DNA of 33,394 nucleotides, taken from Lachnospiraceae bacterium. Lineage in GTDB: Bacteria; Bacillota; Clostridia; Lachnospirales; Lachnospiraceae. Positions 15,686 through 24,098 of this stretch are shown one piece after another. Numbering within the stretch: the first letter of the stretch is position 1; each line of letters begins with the position of its first letter. The notes under the pieces were generated by a model. The model saw only the letters and a program-made list of their open reading frames with translations. It ran no database searches and was not told the DNA's origin. A program made the position numbers and the translations under genes. Where the stretch lies: contig JALFIB010000007.1 in assembly GCA_022776305.1 (NCBI GenBank), positions 1 through 33,394 of the forward strand, read 5' to 3'.

Positions 15686-18600
15686 ATGATAATGACAAAA
15701 TCTATACATACACTCGGAATCGACATCGGTTCCACCACAGTAAAAGTAGCGGTTCTTAGTCCTGACCATAAATTATTATTTTCGGACTACAAACGTCATT
15801 ATGCAAATATACAGGAGACACTCTCCTCTTTAATTTCAGAAGCAGTAAATTTATTGGGAGACCTTGACGTTTCACCGGTCATCACCGGTTCCGGCGGGTT
15901 GACGCTTGCCAATCATTTAGGGGTACCCTTTGTGCAGGAGGTCATCGCCGTTGCCACTTCTCTGGAGCATTTTGTCCCACAGACAGATGTTGCCATCGAG
16001 CTTGGCGGTGAAGACGCCAAAATTATTTATTTTGAAAACGGGAATGTGGAGCAGCGTATGAACGGAATCTGTGCCGGCGGTACAGGCTCATTCATCGACC
16101 AGATGGCTTCTCTTTTGCAGACGGATGCCACCGGACTGAATGAATACGCGAAAAGTTATTCTTCCCTGTACTCTATCGCTGCCCGCTGCGGCGTTTTCGC
16201 AAAATCAGACATTCAACCCCTGATCAATGACGGCGCCACCAAGGAGGACTTGTCTGCCTCTATTTTCCAGGCAGTGGTAAACCAGACCATCAGCGGTCTG
16301 GCCTGCGGAAAACCTATCCGCGGCCATGTTACTTTTTTGGGTGGTCCGCTCCACTTTCTTTCCGAACTTCGCGCTGCGTTTATCCGCACGCTGAATCTGG
16401 ATGACGAGCACGCCATCACCCCAGAAAATTCACACTTATTCGCGGCCATCGGTTCTGCGTTAAATGCCAAAGAAGACTGTGCCACTACGCTGGGTGCCCT
16501 GAACCAGAAGCTTTCCGGTACCATCCATTTGGAGTTTGAAGTGGCAAGGATGGAGCCCCTCTTCTCTTCCCAAGAAGATTATGAGTTGTTTTTATCCAGG
16601 CAGAGCTGTCACCGAGTAGCCACCGGCAGCCTTGCAACATACAAAGGAAACTGTTATTTAGGAATCGACGCAGGATCCACCACCACAAAAGCTGCTCTGG
16701 TGGGAGAAGACGGAACCCTGCTGTACTCCTTCTACAGCAACAACAACGGAAATCCTCTGCGCACCACCATCACAGCCATTCAGGAAATCTATGATCGGCT
16801 TCCGGAAGATGCCCATATTGCATGGTCCTGTTCCACCGGTTACGGGGAAGCTTTGATCAAAGCTGCTTTGATGCTGGATGAAGGGGAAGTAGAGACAGTT
16901 TCCCATTACTACGCTGCCTCCTTCTTTGATCCCGAGGTAGACTGTATCCTGGACATCGGTGGTCAGGACATGAAGTGCATAAAGATCAAAAACCATACGG
17001 TAGACAGCGTACAGCTCAATGAGGCCTGCTCTTCCGGCTGCGGTTCCTTTATCGAGACCTTTGCAAAATCCCTGAATTATTCTGTTCAGGATTTCGCAAA
17101 AGCCGCATTGTTTGCCAAACATCCCATTGACCTTGGTACCAGATGTACTGTATTTATGAATTCCAAGGTAAAACAGGCACAAAAAGAAGGGGCAGAAGTC
17201 TCTGATATCTCTGCCGGCCTTGCTTATTCTGTCATCAAAAATGCACTTTACAAAGTAATCAAAGTCTCAGATGCCTCTGAGCTCGGCCACCATATTGTAG
17301 TTCAGGGCGGTACCTTTTACAATGACGGTGTCCTGCGGAGTTTTGAAAAAATCGCCGGCTGCGAGGCCATCCGCCCGGATATCGCCGGTATCATGGGTGC
17401 ATTCGGAGCTGCCCTCATTGCAAGAGAACGATATCAGGAGGGAGCCCAGACGACGATGCTCTCTATTGACCGCATCAATGCTCTGGAATACACTACCTCC
17501 ATGGCCAAATGTAAAGGCTGTACCAACCAGTGCCGCCTTACCATCAACCGTTTCTCCGGCGGACGCCAGTATATCAGCGGCAACCGTTGTGAACGCGGTA
17601 TCGGCAAACAAAGGAATAAAGACAATATTCCGAATTTATTTGAATTTAAAAATAAACTGCTGTTTTCCTATGAACCCCTGCCGGAGGATGAAGCTACAAG
17701 AGGTATCGTAGGAATTCCCAGAGTTTTAAATATGTATGAAAACTATCCTTTCTGGTTCCGCTTTTTTACGGAACTGAAATACCGTGTGATCCTTTCCCCG
17801 CCAAGTACGAGAAAGATCTACGAGCTTGGTATTGAATCCATCCCAAGCGAATCCGAATGTTATCCGGCAAAACTTGCCCACGGACATGTAGAATGGTTGA
17901 TCCGAAAAGGAATCAAATACATCTTCTATCCCTGTATCCCCTACGAGCGTACGGAGTTTGAAGACGCCCCCAACCACTACAACTGCCCCATCGTTACGTC
18001 ATATGCGGAAAACATTAAAAATAACGTGGAAGCGCTCCGGACAGAACATATCCGGTTTGAGAATCCTTTTATTGCTTTCACCAATCTGGACACCGTCACA
18101 AAACGGCTGAAGGACGCATTCCCGGATATCCCTGCCGATGAAGTCACAGCAGCTGCAAAAGCCGGCTGGGATGAACTTGGAAAGACCCGTGAGGCAATGT
18201 ACAAAAAAGGAGAAGAGACATTAAAATATCTGGAAGAAACGGGAAGGCACGGGATCGTTCTGGCCGGACGCCCCTACCACATTGACTCTGAGATCAACCA
18301 CGGTATTCCGGAGCTGATCAATTCCTTCGGCATGGCAGTGCTCACGGAGGACTCCATCTCTCACCTGAATCCGGTGGAACGGCCTTTGATGGTGCTGGAT
18401 CAATGGATGTACCACAGCCGCTTATATGCTGCAGCCAATTACGTGAAGACAAGAGATGACTTAGACTTGATCCAGCTGAATTCCTTCGGCTGCGGTCTTG
18501 ATGCCGTCACCACCGATGAAGTGAATGATATTTTATCCCATTCCGGCAAGATATATACCTGCCTGAAAATCGATGAAGTCAACAACCTTGGTGCCGCAAA

Positions 18601-19924
18601 GATCCGTATCCGTTCCCTGATCGCTGCGATCCGTGTGCGCAAGCAGCATGAAGAAGAACAACGCAAGATCGTACCGGCCAATATCAACCGTGCCGTCTTC
18701 ACCAAGGAGATGCGGAAGGATTATACGATCCTCTGCCCGCAGATGTCACCGATCCACTTCAAAATGCTGGAGTCAGCCATGAACGCTTCCGGTTACCACA
18801 TTGAGCTTCTCCGCAATGATAACCACAAAGCTGTAGATGTGGGATTAAAATACGTAAACAACGATGCTTGTTATCCATCCTTGATGGTCGTCGGGCAGAT
18901 TATGGATGCACTGCTCTCCGGCAAATATGATTTGAGCCGGACGGCTGTGATCATGACTCAGACGGGCGGTGGCTGCCGTGCATCCAACTACATTGGTTTT
19001 ATCCGCCGTGCACTGCAAAAAGCAGGAATTCCGGATATTCCCGTTATCTCACTGAACCTGAGCAGCCTTGAGAGCAATCCCGGCTTTACCATCAGTTACC
19101 AGCTTGTAAAACGCTGTATGTTTGCTCTGGTATTCGGCGATATTTTCATGCGCTGCCTCTACCGCATGCGTCCTTATGAGCAGGAACCCGGATCGGCAAA
19201 TGCATTATTCCGTAAATGGGAAGACCGCTGCTGTGAATTTGTTTCCGGCAAGCCCTCTTATGGCCAGTTTAAGAAGATGTGCCGTGAGATCATCCGTGAT
19301 TTTGACACGCTGCCAATCACAGATACAAAAAAACCAAAAGTGGGTATCGTAGGAGAGATCCTTGTAAAATTCATGCCTGCCGCCAACAACCATCTCGTAG
19401 AACTTCTGGAAGCAGAAGGGGCACAGGCGGTCGTACCTGACTTGATGGATTTCCTTCTCTACTGCTTCTACAACCAGAACTTCAAGAGTGAATATCTGGG
19501 GACAAAGAAGAAATCGGCAATGATCGCTAACTTCGGCATCATGGTTCTTGAAAAGCTTCGTTCGGCAGCAGCGGAGGAACTGGAAAAGAGCGTACATTTT
19601 GATCCGCCTACAAAAATCGAACATTTAGGTGAAATGGCGAAGGATATCGTTTCCCTTGGCAACCAGACAGGAGAAGGATGGTTCCTCACAGGAGAGATGC
19701 TGGAATTGATCCATTCCGGCGTAAACAACATTGTCTGCACCCAGCCTTTTGCCTGCCTGCCCAACCATGTGGTAGGAAAAGGTGTGATCAAAGAGCTGCG
19801 CAGACAATACCCTGCGTCCAATATAGTCGCCATTGACTACGATCCCGGCGCCAGTGAAGTAAACCAGCTGAACCGTATCAAGCTGATGCTGTCCACTGCA
19901 CAAAAGCATCTGATACAGGAATAA
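15686..19924 (+). CDS. 2-hydroxyacyl-CoA dehydratase activase-like protein, fused (two BadF/BcrA ATPase domains + DUF2229)
   Basis: The 1412-aa protein contains two ASKHA ATPase domains of the HgdC/BadF type. The first starts at [14 protein letters not shown] (~residue 10) and the second at [15 protein letters not shown] (~323), with ELGGEDAK and DIGGQDMK as their second motifs. HgdC dimers share one [4Fe-4S] cluster through two cysteines per subunit. Here candidate equivalents are C129 and C168 in domain 1 and C448 (or C452) and C487 in domain 2. A Cys-rich [11 protein letters not shown]...GNRCERG segment (~620) precedes a DUF2229 region ([20 protein letters not shown]), and a ~600-residue tail resembles dehydratase subunits. 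Such giants are common in clostridia with unknown substrate. The start may be ATG 15686 or 15692. Confidence 0.88.
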   Translation: MIMTKSIHTLGIDIGSTTVKVAVLSPDHKLLFSDYKRHYANIQETLSSLISEAVNLLGDLDVSPVITGSGGLTLANHLGVPFVQEVIAVATSLEHFVPQTDVAIELGGEDAKIIYFENGNVEQRMNGICAGGTGSFIDQMASLLQTDATGLNEYAKSYSSLYSIAARCGVFAKSDIQPLINDGATKEDLSASIFQAVVNQTISGLACGKPIRGHVTFLGGPLHFLSELRAAFIRTLNLDDEHAITPENSHLFAAIGSALNAKEDCATTLGALNQKLSGTIHLEFEVARMEPLFSSQEDYELFLSRQSCHRVATGSLATYKGNCYLGIDAGSTTTKAALVGEDGTLLYSFYSNNNGNPLRTTITAIQEIYDRLPEDAHIAWSCSTGYGEALIKAALMLDEGEVETVSHYYAASFFDPEVDCILDIGGQDMKCIKIKNHTVDSVQLNEACSSGCGSFIETFAKSLNYSVQDFAKAALFAKHPIDLGTRCTVFMNSKVKQAQKEGAEVSDISAGLAYSVIKNALYKVIKVSDASELGHHIVVQGGTFYNDGVLRSFEKIAGCEAIRPDIAGIMGAFGAALIARERYQEGAQTTMLSIDRINALEYTTSMAKCKGCTNQCRLTINRFSGGRQYISGNRCERGIGKQRNKDNIPNLFEFKNKLLFSYEPLPEDEATRGIVGIPRVLNMYENYPFWFRFFTELKYRVILSPPSTRKIYELGIESIPSESECYPAKLAHGHVEWLIRKGIKYIFYPCIPYERTEFEDAPNHYNCPIVTSYAENIKNNVEALRTEHIRFENPFIAFTNLDTVTKRLKDAFPDIPADEVTAAAKAGWDELGKTREAMYKKGEETLKYLEETGRHGIVLAGRPYHIDSEINHGIPELINSFGMAVLTEDSISHLNPVERPLMVLDQWMYHSRLYAAANYVKTRDDLDLIQLNSFGCGLDAVTTDEVNDILSHSGKIYTCLKIDEVNNLGAAKIRIRSLIAAIRVRKQHEEEQRKIVPANINRAVFTKEMRKDYTILCPQMSPIHFKMLESAMNASGYHIELLRNDNHKAVDVGLKYVNNDACYPSLMVVGQIMDALLSGKYDLSRTAVIMTQTGGGCRASNYIGFIRRALQKAGIPDIPVISLNLSSLESNPGFTISYQLVKRCMFALVFGDIFMRCLYRMRPYEQEPGSANALFRKWEDRCCEFVSGKPSYGQFKKMCREIIRDFDTLPITDTKKPKVGIVGEILVKFMPAANNHLVELLEAEGAQAVVPDLMDFLLYCFYNQNFKSEYLGTKKKSAMIANFGIMVLEKLRSAAAEELEKSVHFDPPTKIEHLGEMAKDIVSLGNQTGEGWFLTGEMLELIHSGVNNIVCTQPFACLPNHVVGKGVIKELRRQYPASNIVAIDYDPGASEVNQLNRIKLMLSTAQKHLIQE

Positions 19925-19953
19925 AACCGATACGTTTCTAATGTAGAATAATG

Positions 19954-19998
19954 AAAAAGCTGATGCAAACAATTTACGTTCTGCATCAGCTTTTTGTT
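19954..19998 (+). terminator. Strong terminator between the activase gene and ung
   Basis: A perfect 14-bp stem (19954-19967 with 19982-19995) ends in five T residues. The stem begins with five A residues, so it also works on the minus strand. It lies between converging genes and probably terminates both. Confidence 0.9.
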
Positions 19999-20026
19999 AT
20001 GTCAACGTTGAAAACAAACATCCGAC

Positions 20027-20701
20027 TTACACATTCTCAATCTGCCAATCAATAGGAGCAATGCCATTTTGCTCCAAAAACTTGTTGGTGCGTGAGAAAG
20101 GCCTGCTGCCAAAAAATCCACGATATGCAGACAGCGGGCTTGGATGAGGTGCTTCCAGAATCAAATGCTTCGGATTATTCAGCATAGATTTTTTCATCTG
20201 CGCCGGACGCCCCCACAGAATAAACACGATGGGCCGGTCAATCTCATTTAAAATGCGGATCGCCGCATCTGTAAATTCTTCCCAACCGATCCCCCGATGA
20301 GAATTTGCCTGATGGGCGCGGACAGTCAATACGGTATTGAGCATCAATACGCCCTGCTTTGCCCATTTCGTCAGATAACCATTATTGGGGATATAGCAGC
20401 CGCAGTCCTCATGTAATTCTTTGTAAATATTCACAAGCGAAGGCGGGATCTCCACATCCGGTTTTACGGAAAAGCAAAGGCCATGGGCCTGCCCTTCCTC
20501 ATGATAGGGATCCTGACCTAATATCACTACCTTCACTTCACTTAATGGCGTAAATGCAAAGGCATTAAAAATATCGTCTGCCGGAGGATAGATCACCTTC
20601 GTCCTGTATTCCTCATTTACAATTTTATAAAGTTTCGCATAATAGGGCTTTCCAAATTCCGGTTTCAGCGGAACAAGCCAGTCATTTGAAATCGGCGGCA
20701 T
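20027..20701 (-). CDS. ung: uracil-DNA glycosylase, family 1
   Basis: The enzyme (224 aa) removes uracil from DNA to start base excision repair. The water-activating motif LGQDPYHEEGQAHGLCFSV places the catalytic Asp at residue 64. HPSPLSAYRGFFGSRPF is the minor-groove intercalation loop with the second catalytic His. Length is standard. GAGGAGGG precedes the ATG. The gene follows hisF by 107 bases that consist mainly of a tandem repeat of the hisF 3' end. It converges on the activase gene. Confidence 0.97.
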   Translation of the reverse strand: MPPISNDWLVPLKPEFGKPYYAKLYKIVNEEYRTKVIYPPADDIFNAFAFTPLSEVKVVILGQDPYHEEGQAHGLCFSVKPDVEIPPSLVNIYKELHEDCGCYIPNNGYLTKWAKQGVLMLNTVLTVRAHQANSHRGIGWEEFTDAAIRILNEIDRPIVFILWGRPAQMKKSMLNNPKHLILEAPHPSPLSAYRGFFGSRPFSRTNKFLEQNGIAPIDWQIENV

Positions 20702-20725
20702 ACTGTGTCCCTCCTCACTTTATCT

Positions 20726-20837
20726 GCATGTATTATATCATCGCACAGAAACGTCTTTTTCCGCATGTATTTTATAACCGCACGGATACGTTTTTTCCCG
20801 TAGGTATTTTATAAACGCACGGATACGTCTTTTTCCC
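20726..20837 (-). repeat. Three tandem ~37-bp repeats derived from the 3' end of hisF
   Basis: Copies at 20726-20762, 20763-20799 and 20800-20837 share the core CGCAC-GATACGT-TTTTTCC and the preceding GTATTTTATAA. The third copy contains the last codons and the stop of hisF, so the hisF tail (REKDVSVRL-stop) is repeated downstream as non-coding DNA. The copy nearest ung has diverged most. Each copy contains a TATAAA or TATAAT-like box on the minus strand, the one nearest ung being a perfect TATAAT (20732-20737). No good -35 box accompanies it. Confidence 0.8.
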
Positions 20838-21570
20838 GCAAATATTTTTTTACCTCGCGGATCTCAAGCTCCTTGTAATGGAACAGTGATGCGGCAAGGG
20901 CTGCATCTGCTTTTCCTTCTGTGAGTGCATCATAAAAATGCTCCATGGTCCCTGCTCCTCCCGATGCAATCACCGGAACAGAAACATGCTCTGCAATAGT
21001 GCGCGTCAGTTCAATATCGTACCCTGCCTTTGTACCGTCACAGTCCATACTGGTCAACAGGATCTCCCCTGCGCCAAGGCTGTCTGCTTTCATGGCCCAC
21101 TCAACAGCATCGATACCCATATCCACCCGTCCGCCATTTTTATAAATATTCCATCCGGATCCATCGGGACGTCTTCTGGCATCGATGGCTACTACCACGC
21201 ACTGGCGGCCGAATTTTTCCGCAGCCTCCCTGATCAAGTCAGGATTCATGATGGCAGCTGAATTGACAGAGATCTTGTCTGCCCCCTCACGCAGCAGCAT
21301 TTTAAAATCATCCACAGTGCGGATACCACCGCCTACTGTAAATGGGATAAACACTTTTTTGGCCACCTCACGGACCATATCGACCACTGTTTTTCTTGCA
21401 TCAGAAGAAGCTGTAATGTCAAGGAAAACCAGTTCATCCGCTCCCGCCTTATCGTAAGCGGCGGCTATCTCCACCGGATCTCCTGCATCTTTTAAATTTA
21501 CAAAATTTACTCCCTTTACCACACGGCCATTATGTACGTCAAGGCATGGGATGATCCTTTTCGTAAACAT
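20809..21570 (-). CDS. hisF: imidazole glycerol phosphate synthase, cyclase subunit
   Basis: This (beta/alpha)8 barrel (253 aa) cyclises PRFAR with ammonia from HisH to give IGP and AICAR in histidine synthesis. The N-terminus [23 protein letters not shown] carries catalytic Asp 11. The second catalytic Asp is in [10 protein letters not shown], and the phosphate-binding motifs are GGGIR and VIASGGAG. The start follows the hisH stop directly (TAAATG), so subunits are made in a coupled way. The C-terminal nine residues are encoded by one unit of a tandem repeat. Other his genes are not in the window. Confidence 0.97.
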   Translation of the reverse strand: MFTKRIIPCLDVHNGRVVKGVNFVNLKDAGDPVEIAAAYDKAGADELVFLDITASSDARKTVVDMVREVAKKVFIPFTVGGGIRTVDDFKMLLREGADKISVNSAAIMNPDLIREAAEKFGRQCVVVAIDARRRPDGSGWNIYKNGGRVDMGIDAVEWAMKADSLGAGEILLTSMDCDGTKAGYDIELTRTIAEHVSVPVIASGGAGTMEHFYDALTEGKADAALAASLFHYKELEIREVKKYLREKDVSVRL

Positions 21571-22191
21571 TTAGCACTCCTCCTTTTTGATCTTTATAAA
21601 ATTCTTCAAAATCCCAAGGCCCACATCGCTGCTCTTTTCCGGATGGAACTGGCAGGCGAAGACATTTCCTTGCTCTATGGAGGCGTGAATATGTGTGGAA
21701 TACTCCGTGGACGCTGTGACGATACCCGGATCTTCCGCTTTCAGATAATAAGAATGTACAAAATATACGTAAGAATTTTCCGGAATCCCTTCAAAAAGCC
21801 TTCCCGGATTGTCATAGTGAAGAGAATTCCATCCCATATGGGGGATTTTCAGCCCTTCCTGATCGGGAATCCTGAGGATCTTTCCTTTACAAATACCAAG
21901 TCCTTCCACTCCCGGTGATTCTTCACTTGATTCAAAGAATAGCTGCAGACCAAGGCAAATCCCAAGGAGAGGCGTCCCCTTCTGCGCTACTTCCCGGAGC
22001 ACATCCACAAGGCCGTACTGGTGAAGCTTTTCCATGGCATCACCAAAAGCTCCCACTCCCGGCAGGATCACTTTGTCCGCTTTTAGGATCTCCTCCTTTT
22101 CCCGCGTGATCACAGGCTTTTCTCCCAGAAAATCCAAAGCCTTTTCCACACTTTTCAGGTTCCCGGCATCATAATCCACAATTGTAATCAT
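21571..22191 (-). CDS. hisH: imidazole glycerol phosphate synthase, glutaminase subunit
   Basis: This class I glutamine amidotransferase (206 aa) supplies ammonia to HisF. The nucleophile is C79 in LLGICLGLQLFF, the oxyanion segment is LPGVGAFGDAM, and His-Glu of the triad are in ACQFHPEKSSDVG. Length is normal. GAGGAGTGACAG precedes the ATG. The hisH-hisF pair stands alone, separated from the usual his operon, and a terminator from the upstream gene lies only ~30 bases before it. Confidence 0.97.
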   Translation of the reverse strand: MITIVDYDAGNLKSVEKALDFLGEKPVITREKEEILKADKVILPGVGAFGDAMEKLHQYGLVDVLREVAQKGTPLLGICLGLQLFFESSEESPGVEGLGICKGKILRIPDQEGLKIPHMGWNSLHYDNPGRLFEGIPENSYVYFVHSYYLKAEDPGIVTASTEYSTHIHASIEQGNVFACQFHPEKSSDVGLGILKNFIKIKKEEC

Positions 22192-22218
22192 AATCTGTCA
22201 CTCCTCATAATATAATGT

Positions 22219-22256
22219 AAAAAAGGAGTGCCGCGTCATCGCAGCATTCCTTTTTA
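22219..22256 (-). terminator. Terminator between the PRTase gene and hisH
   Basis: A 12-bp stem with one mismatch (22220-22231 with 22244-22255 on the plus strand) is followed on the minus strand by a T-run. It most simply terminates the PRTase transcript. A candidate hisH promoter overlaps its 5' arm. Confidence 0.75.
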
Positions 22257-22284
22257 ATTTAGCATATTCTTTTCTATGATACAA
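22256..22284 (-). promoter_or_regulatory. Candidate hisHF promoter overlapping a terminator
   Basis: TTGTAT (22279-22284) and TAAATT (22256-22261) on the minus strand are 17 bp apart. The predicted start (~22249) lies inside the 5' arm of the terminator stem, so new transcripts would lack part of the stem while read-through from upstream would contain all of it. Confidence 0.45.
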
Positions 22285-22319
22285 GAAAATTGTTTTACTG
22301 TTTTGAATAGAGAATCTTT

Positions 22320-22961
22320 TTACAGTTTTGAATAACCGAAGCTGTTTACAATGGCGTCGATCTTTTCTTTCCGTGCGCACATGGGACACTGGGATGCATC
22401 ATAAGTCCTGTAATTCGCAATATCATTCCCACCGAAAATGTAGTTGATATCGATTCCCTGTACATTATCACTGGCGCTGAAGATCGCAGATACTCCTTCT
22501 ACAATACCGCCGTAATACTGAACACACTCTACTGCACGGGCAATGGTACGTCCTGTCGTGGCGGAAGCCAATAAAAGAAGACAGTGTTTGCCGCTTATCA
22601 TCATCTGCATATTGTCACGGAAGATCAGCTGTCCGCCGGGATTTACCTCCGGAGTAACAATGTACATAGTCTTATGCTGGTTCAATGACATGATACCGGA
22701 AGCTGTCAGCTCATCTGCCAGATACGCCCCGATCACCTCGCAGCCATCCATACAAATAATCGTATCAATATATGTACTGGTGGAATATTTTCTGGCTAGT
22801 ACAGAAGCTGCTGCTGCCGCTTCACTCTTTCTTGATTTCATGATCGTCATATCTACGTAATGGTTGATATGAGAATGGTTCGTCGCAAAATGTCCCGGAA
22901 TTACTCGAATAATGGCATTGGGGTTAATACTTGAGTGAATTTTTGTCGCTCTGGTCTCCAT
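22320..22961 (-). CDS. phosphoribosyltransferase-like protein, possibly orotate PRTase-related
   Basis: The 213-aa protein has the general layout of a type I phosphoribosyltransferase, with a variable N-terminal part, a TIICMDGCEVIGAYLADEL region and a candidate PRPP loop. In canonical enzymes that loop reads as two acidic residues followed by TTG. Here it is HCLLLLASATTGRTIARAVE, without the acidic pair. The C-terminus is CPMCARKEKIDAIVNSFGYSKL with a CxxC pair, unusual for orotate PRTases. Similar clostridial proteins are often labelled orotate phosphoribosyltransferase, but no pyr gene is nearby. Function should be treated as unknown. GGAGGTG precedes the ATG. Confidence 0.6.
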   Translation of the reverse strand: METRATKIHSSINPNAIIRVIPGHFATNHSHINHYVDMTIMKSRKSEAAAAASVLARKYSTSTYIDTIICMDGCEVIGAYLADELTASGIMSLNQHKTMYIVTPEVNPGGQLIFRDNMQMMISGKHCLLLLASATTGRTIARAVECVQYYGGIVEGVSAIFSASDNVQGIDINYIFGGNDIANYRTYDASQCPMCARKEKIDAIVNSFGYSKL

Positions 22962-23018
22962 AGATACACCTCCGTATAAGAATCAGCAGATCACAGTTTC
23001 TACTTTTAAGATATATCT

Positions 23019-23047
23019 ATCATACACAAGTTTTGAATATATTTCAA
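23019..23047 (-). promoter_or_regulatory. Promoter of the PRTase-like gene, sigma-A type
   Basis: TTGAAA (23042-23047) and TATGAT (23019-23024) on the minus strand are 17 bp apart, starting transcription near 23012, about 50 bases before the ATG. Confidence 0.7.
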
Positions 23048-23129
23048 TGATTATTTATAATTTTTGTACAATTATGTTTCTTTCTTCATTGAATAGCTAT
23101 AATTTGACATTTTATTCATAAGATGCCAG

Positions 23130-23178
23130 ATCAAAAGTCATTAACCACGATGTTTTTACCCATGAGTGGTTATATGAC
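23130..23178 (-). terminator. Probable terminator after the Sir2-like gene
   Basis: On the minus strand GTCATATAACCAC (23166-23178 side) pairs with GTGGTTAATGAC (23137-23148 side) with one bulged base and a 17-base loop, followed by a short TTTT. The U-tract is weak, but the position 30 bases after the stop fits. Confidence 0.6.
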
Positions 23179-23207
23179 TTAATGACCTGCCCAATATTCT
23201 CGAAACA

Positions 23208-23903
23208 TCAGAACTCTTTTAAAAACTGCAACGGGTTTTCCCGGATGCTGATCCCGCGATGAGCCAGTTCCTCGGGAAGCTGCGGTAACTTACTGTTTAC
23301 CCGGATCAATGTGGCTTTCTGGTTATAAAAAGCTGTTTTTTCAAATGGGAACCTAACCACCTGCGGATAAGAGAACCCCACTCCCAATTCTAAAATGCAA
23401 AGCCTCCGGTTCAAGGTACAGGTCAGCCACTTTGTGTACTTTTCCCACTGGGGCAGGTACCCCTGCTCCAGATAGCCGGGATTTGATACGGTGTGGAAAG
23501 CTAAAGGCTGTCCGCATACTGGGCACACAGCAAGTGATTCATCTCCCGTTTCCATTACCCTGTCCCGAATCTCTTTTGCATCTACAATATGTTCTTTACA
23601 TTGCAGCTTTCCCATACTTCCGCAGGGAGCCACGATCAAGTCATCTTCCAGAGAAGAACGATAGATCAGATCATCTGTATTCATGGTAACCACGAAGTAA
23701 GGTCTCACGCCGATCAGGCTGCGCAATGTATCATAAGTACCAAAGATCTCATGATCCTCTCCTACTTCTTCATAAAACTTACTTTTCCTGCACATGGAAA
23801 GAAAATCAGATCCTTCTTCCTCCACCGCCGGGGAAAACTCATCCCCTATCCCAACGAGAAACATTTCAGCATTTTTTATTACATCCAATATATTCTGTTC
23901 CAT
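23208..23903 (-). CDS. Sir2-like protein with altered active site
   Basis: The 231-aa protein follows the sirtuin layout. FLVGIGDEFSP stands where sirtuins have GAGxSxxSGIPDFR. VVTMNTDDLIYRS matches the TQNxDxL segment. The zinc site is present as LQCKEH and CPVCGQPL. LELGVGFSYPQVVRFPFEK matches the NAD-ribose region. The catalytic His normally found in the HG motif is replaced: the segment reads IVAPCGSMGK. Deacylase activity is therefore doubtful. It may bind NAD or ADP-ribose instead. AGGAG precedes the ATG. It is monocistronic, with its own strong promoter and a terminator. Confidence 0.72.
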   Translation of the reverse strand: MEQNILDVIKNAEMFLVGIGDEFSPAVEEEGSDFLSMCRKSKFYEEVGEDHEIFGTYDTLRSLIGVRPYFVVTMNTDDLIYRSSLEDDLIVAPCGSMGKLQCKEHIVDAKEIRDRVMETGDESLAVCPVCGQPLAFHTVSNPGYLEQGYLPQWEKYTKWLTCTLNRRLCILELGVGFSYPQVVRFPFEKTAFYNQKATLIRVNSKLPQLPEELAHRGISIRENPLQFLKEF

Positions 23904-23946
23904 AAATTACTCCTGTCTTTCTTTTTTTTCCAAACGTTACTTATCT

Positions 23947-23978
23947 GTTCAAAACCCACTCGAAAACCGGTTTTGAAC
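23947..23978. promoter_or_regulatory. Inverted repeat at the start site of the Sir2-like gene
   Basis: GTTCAAAACC (23947-23956) and GGTTTTGAAC (23969-23978) are perfect 10-base complements separated by 12 bases. A third AAAACC half-site lies between, forming AAAACCGGTTTT (23963-23974). The element begins two bases downstream of the -10 box and covers the predicted start. It could be a repressor operator or a protective 5' mRNA hairpin. Confidence 0.6.
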
Positions 23979-23979
23979 C

Positions 23980-24008
23980 ATCATAAATCATATGGATTTT
24001 TCTGTCAA
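23980..24008 (-). promoter_or_regulatory. Promoter of the Sir2-like gene, near-consensus sigma-A
   Basis: TTGACA (24003-24008, perfect) and TATGAT (23980-23985) on the minus strand are 17 bp apart. The expected start is near 23973. Confidence 0.8.
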
Positions 24009-24023
24009 CTTCAGTAAAATCGT

Positions 24024-24052
24024 TTGCTACTTTATAGTATCTGTGCTAGACT
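24024..24052 (+). promoter_or_regulatory. Promoter of the polysaccharide deacetylase-like gene
   Basis: TTGCTA (24024-24029) and TAGACT (24047-24052) are 17 bp apart, with the expected start near 24059. It diverges from the Sir2-like promoter, the two -35 boxes being 15 bases apart. Confidence 0.55.
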
Positions 24053-24098
24053 GTCATTACACCAGTTTTCAGAAGATAATAGAAGGGGGATCTGCTTG

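Noticed and set aside
15577-15759. 60-codon plus-strand frame overlapping the activase start
   Set aside because: It overlaps the activase coding region in another frame, has no ribosome binding site, and coincides with leader hairpins.
16658-17182. Minus-strand frame of 174 codons opposite the activase gene
   Set aside because: It lies fully antisense to conserved ATPase motifs and has no homology signature; the same applies to other antisense frames in 16.2-19.9 kb.
20702-20808. CRISPR array suspected from the regular 37-bp repeats
   Set aside because: The units are directly adjacent, without spacers, and derive from the hisF coding end. No cas gene is present.
22198-22389. 63-codon minus-strand frame between the PRTase gene and hisH
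   Set aside because: It runs across the PRTase end and the terminator stem, and its composition is random-looking.
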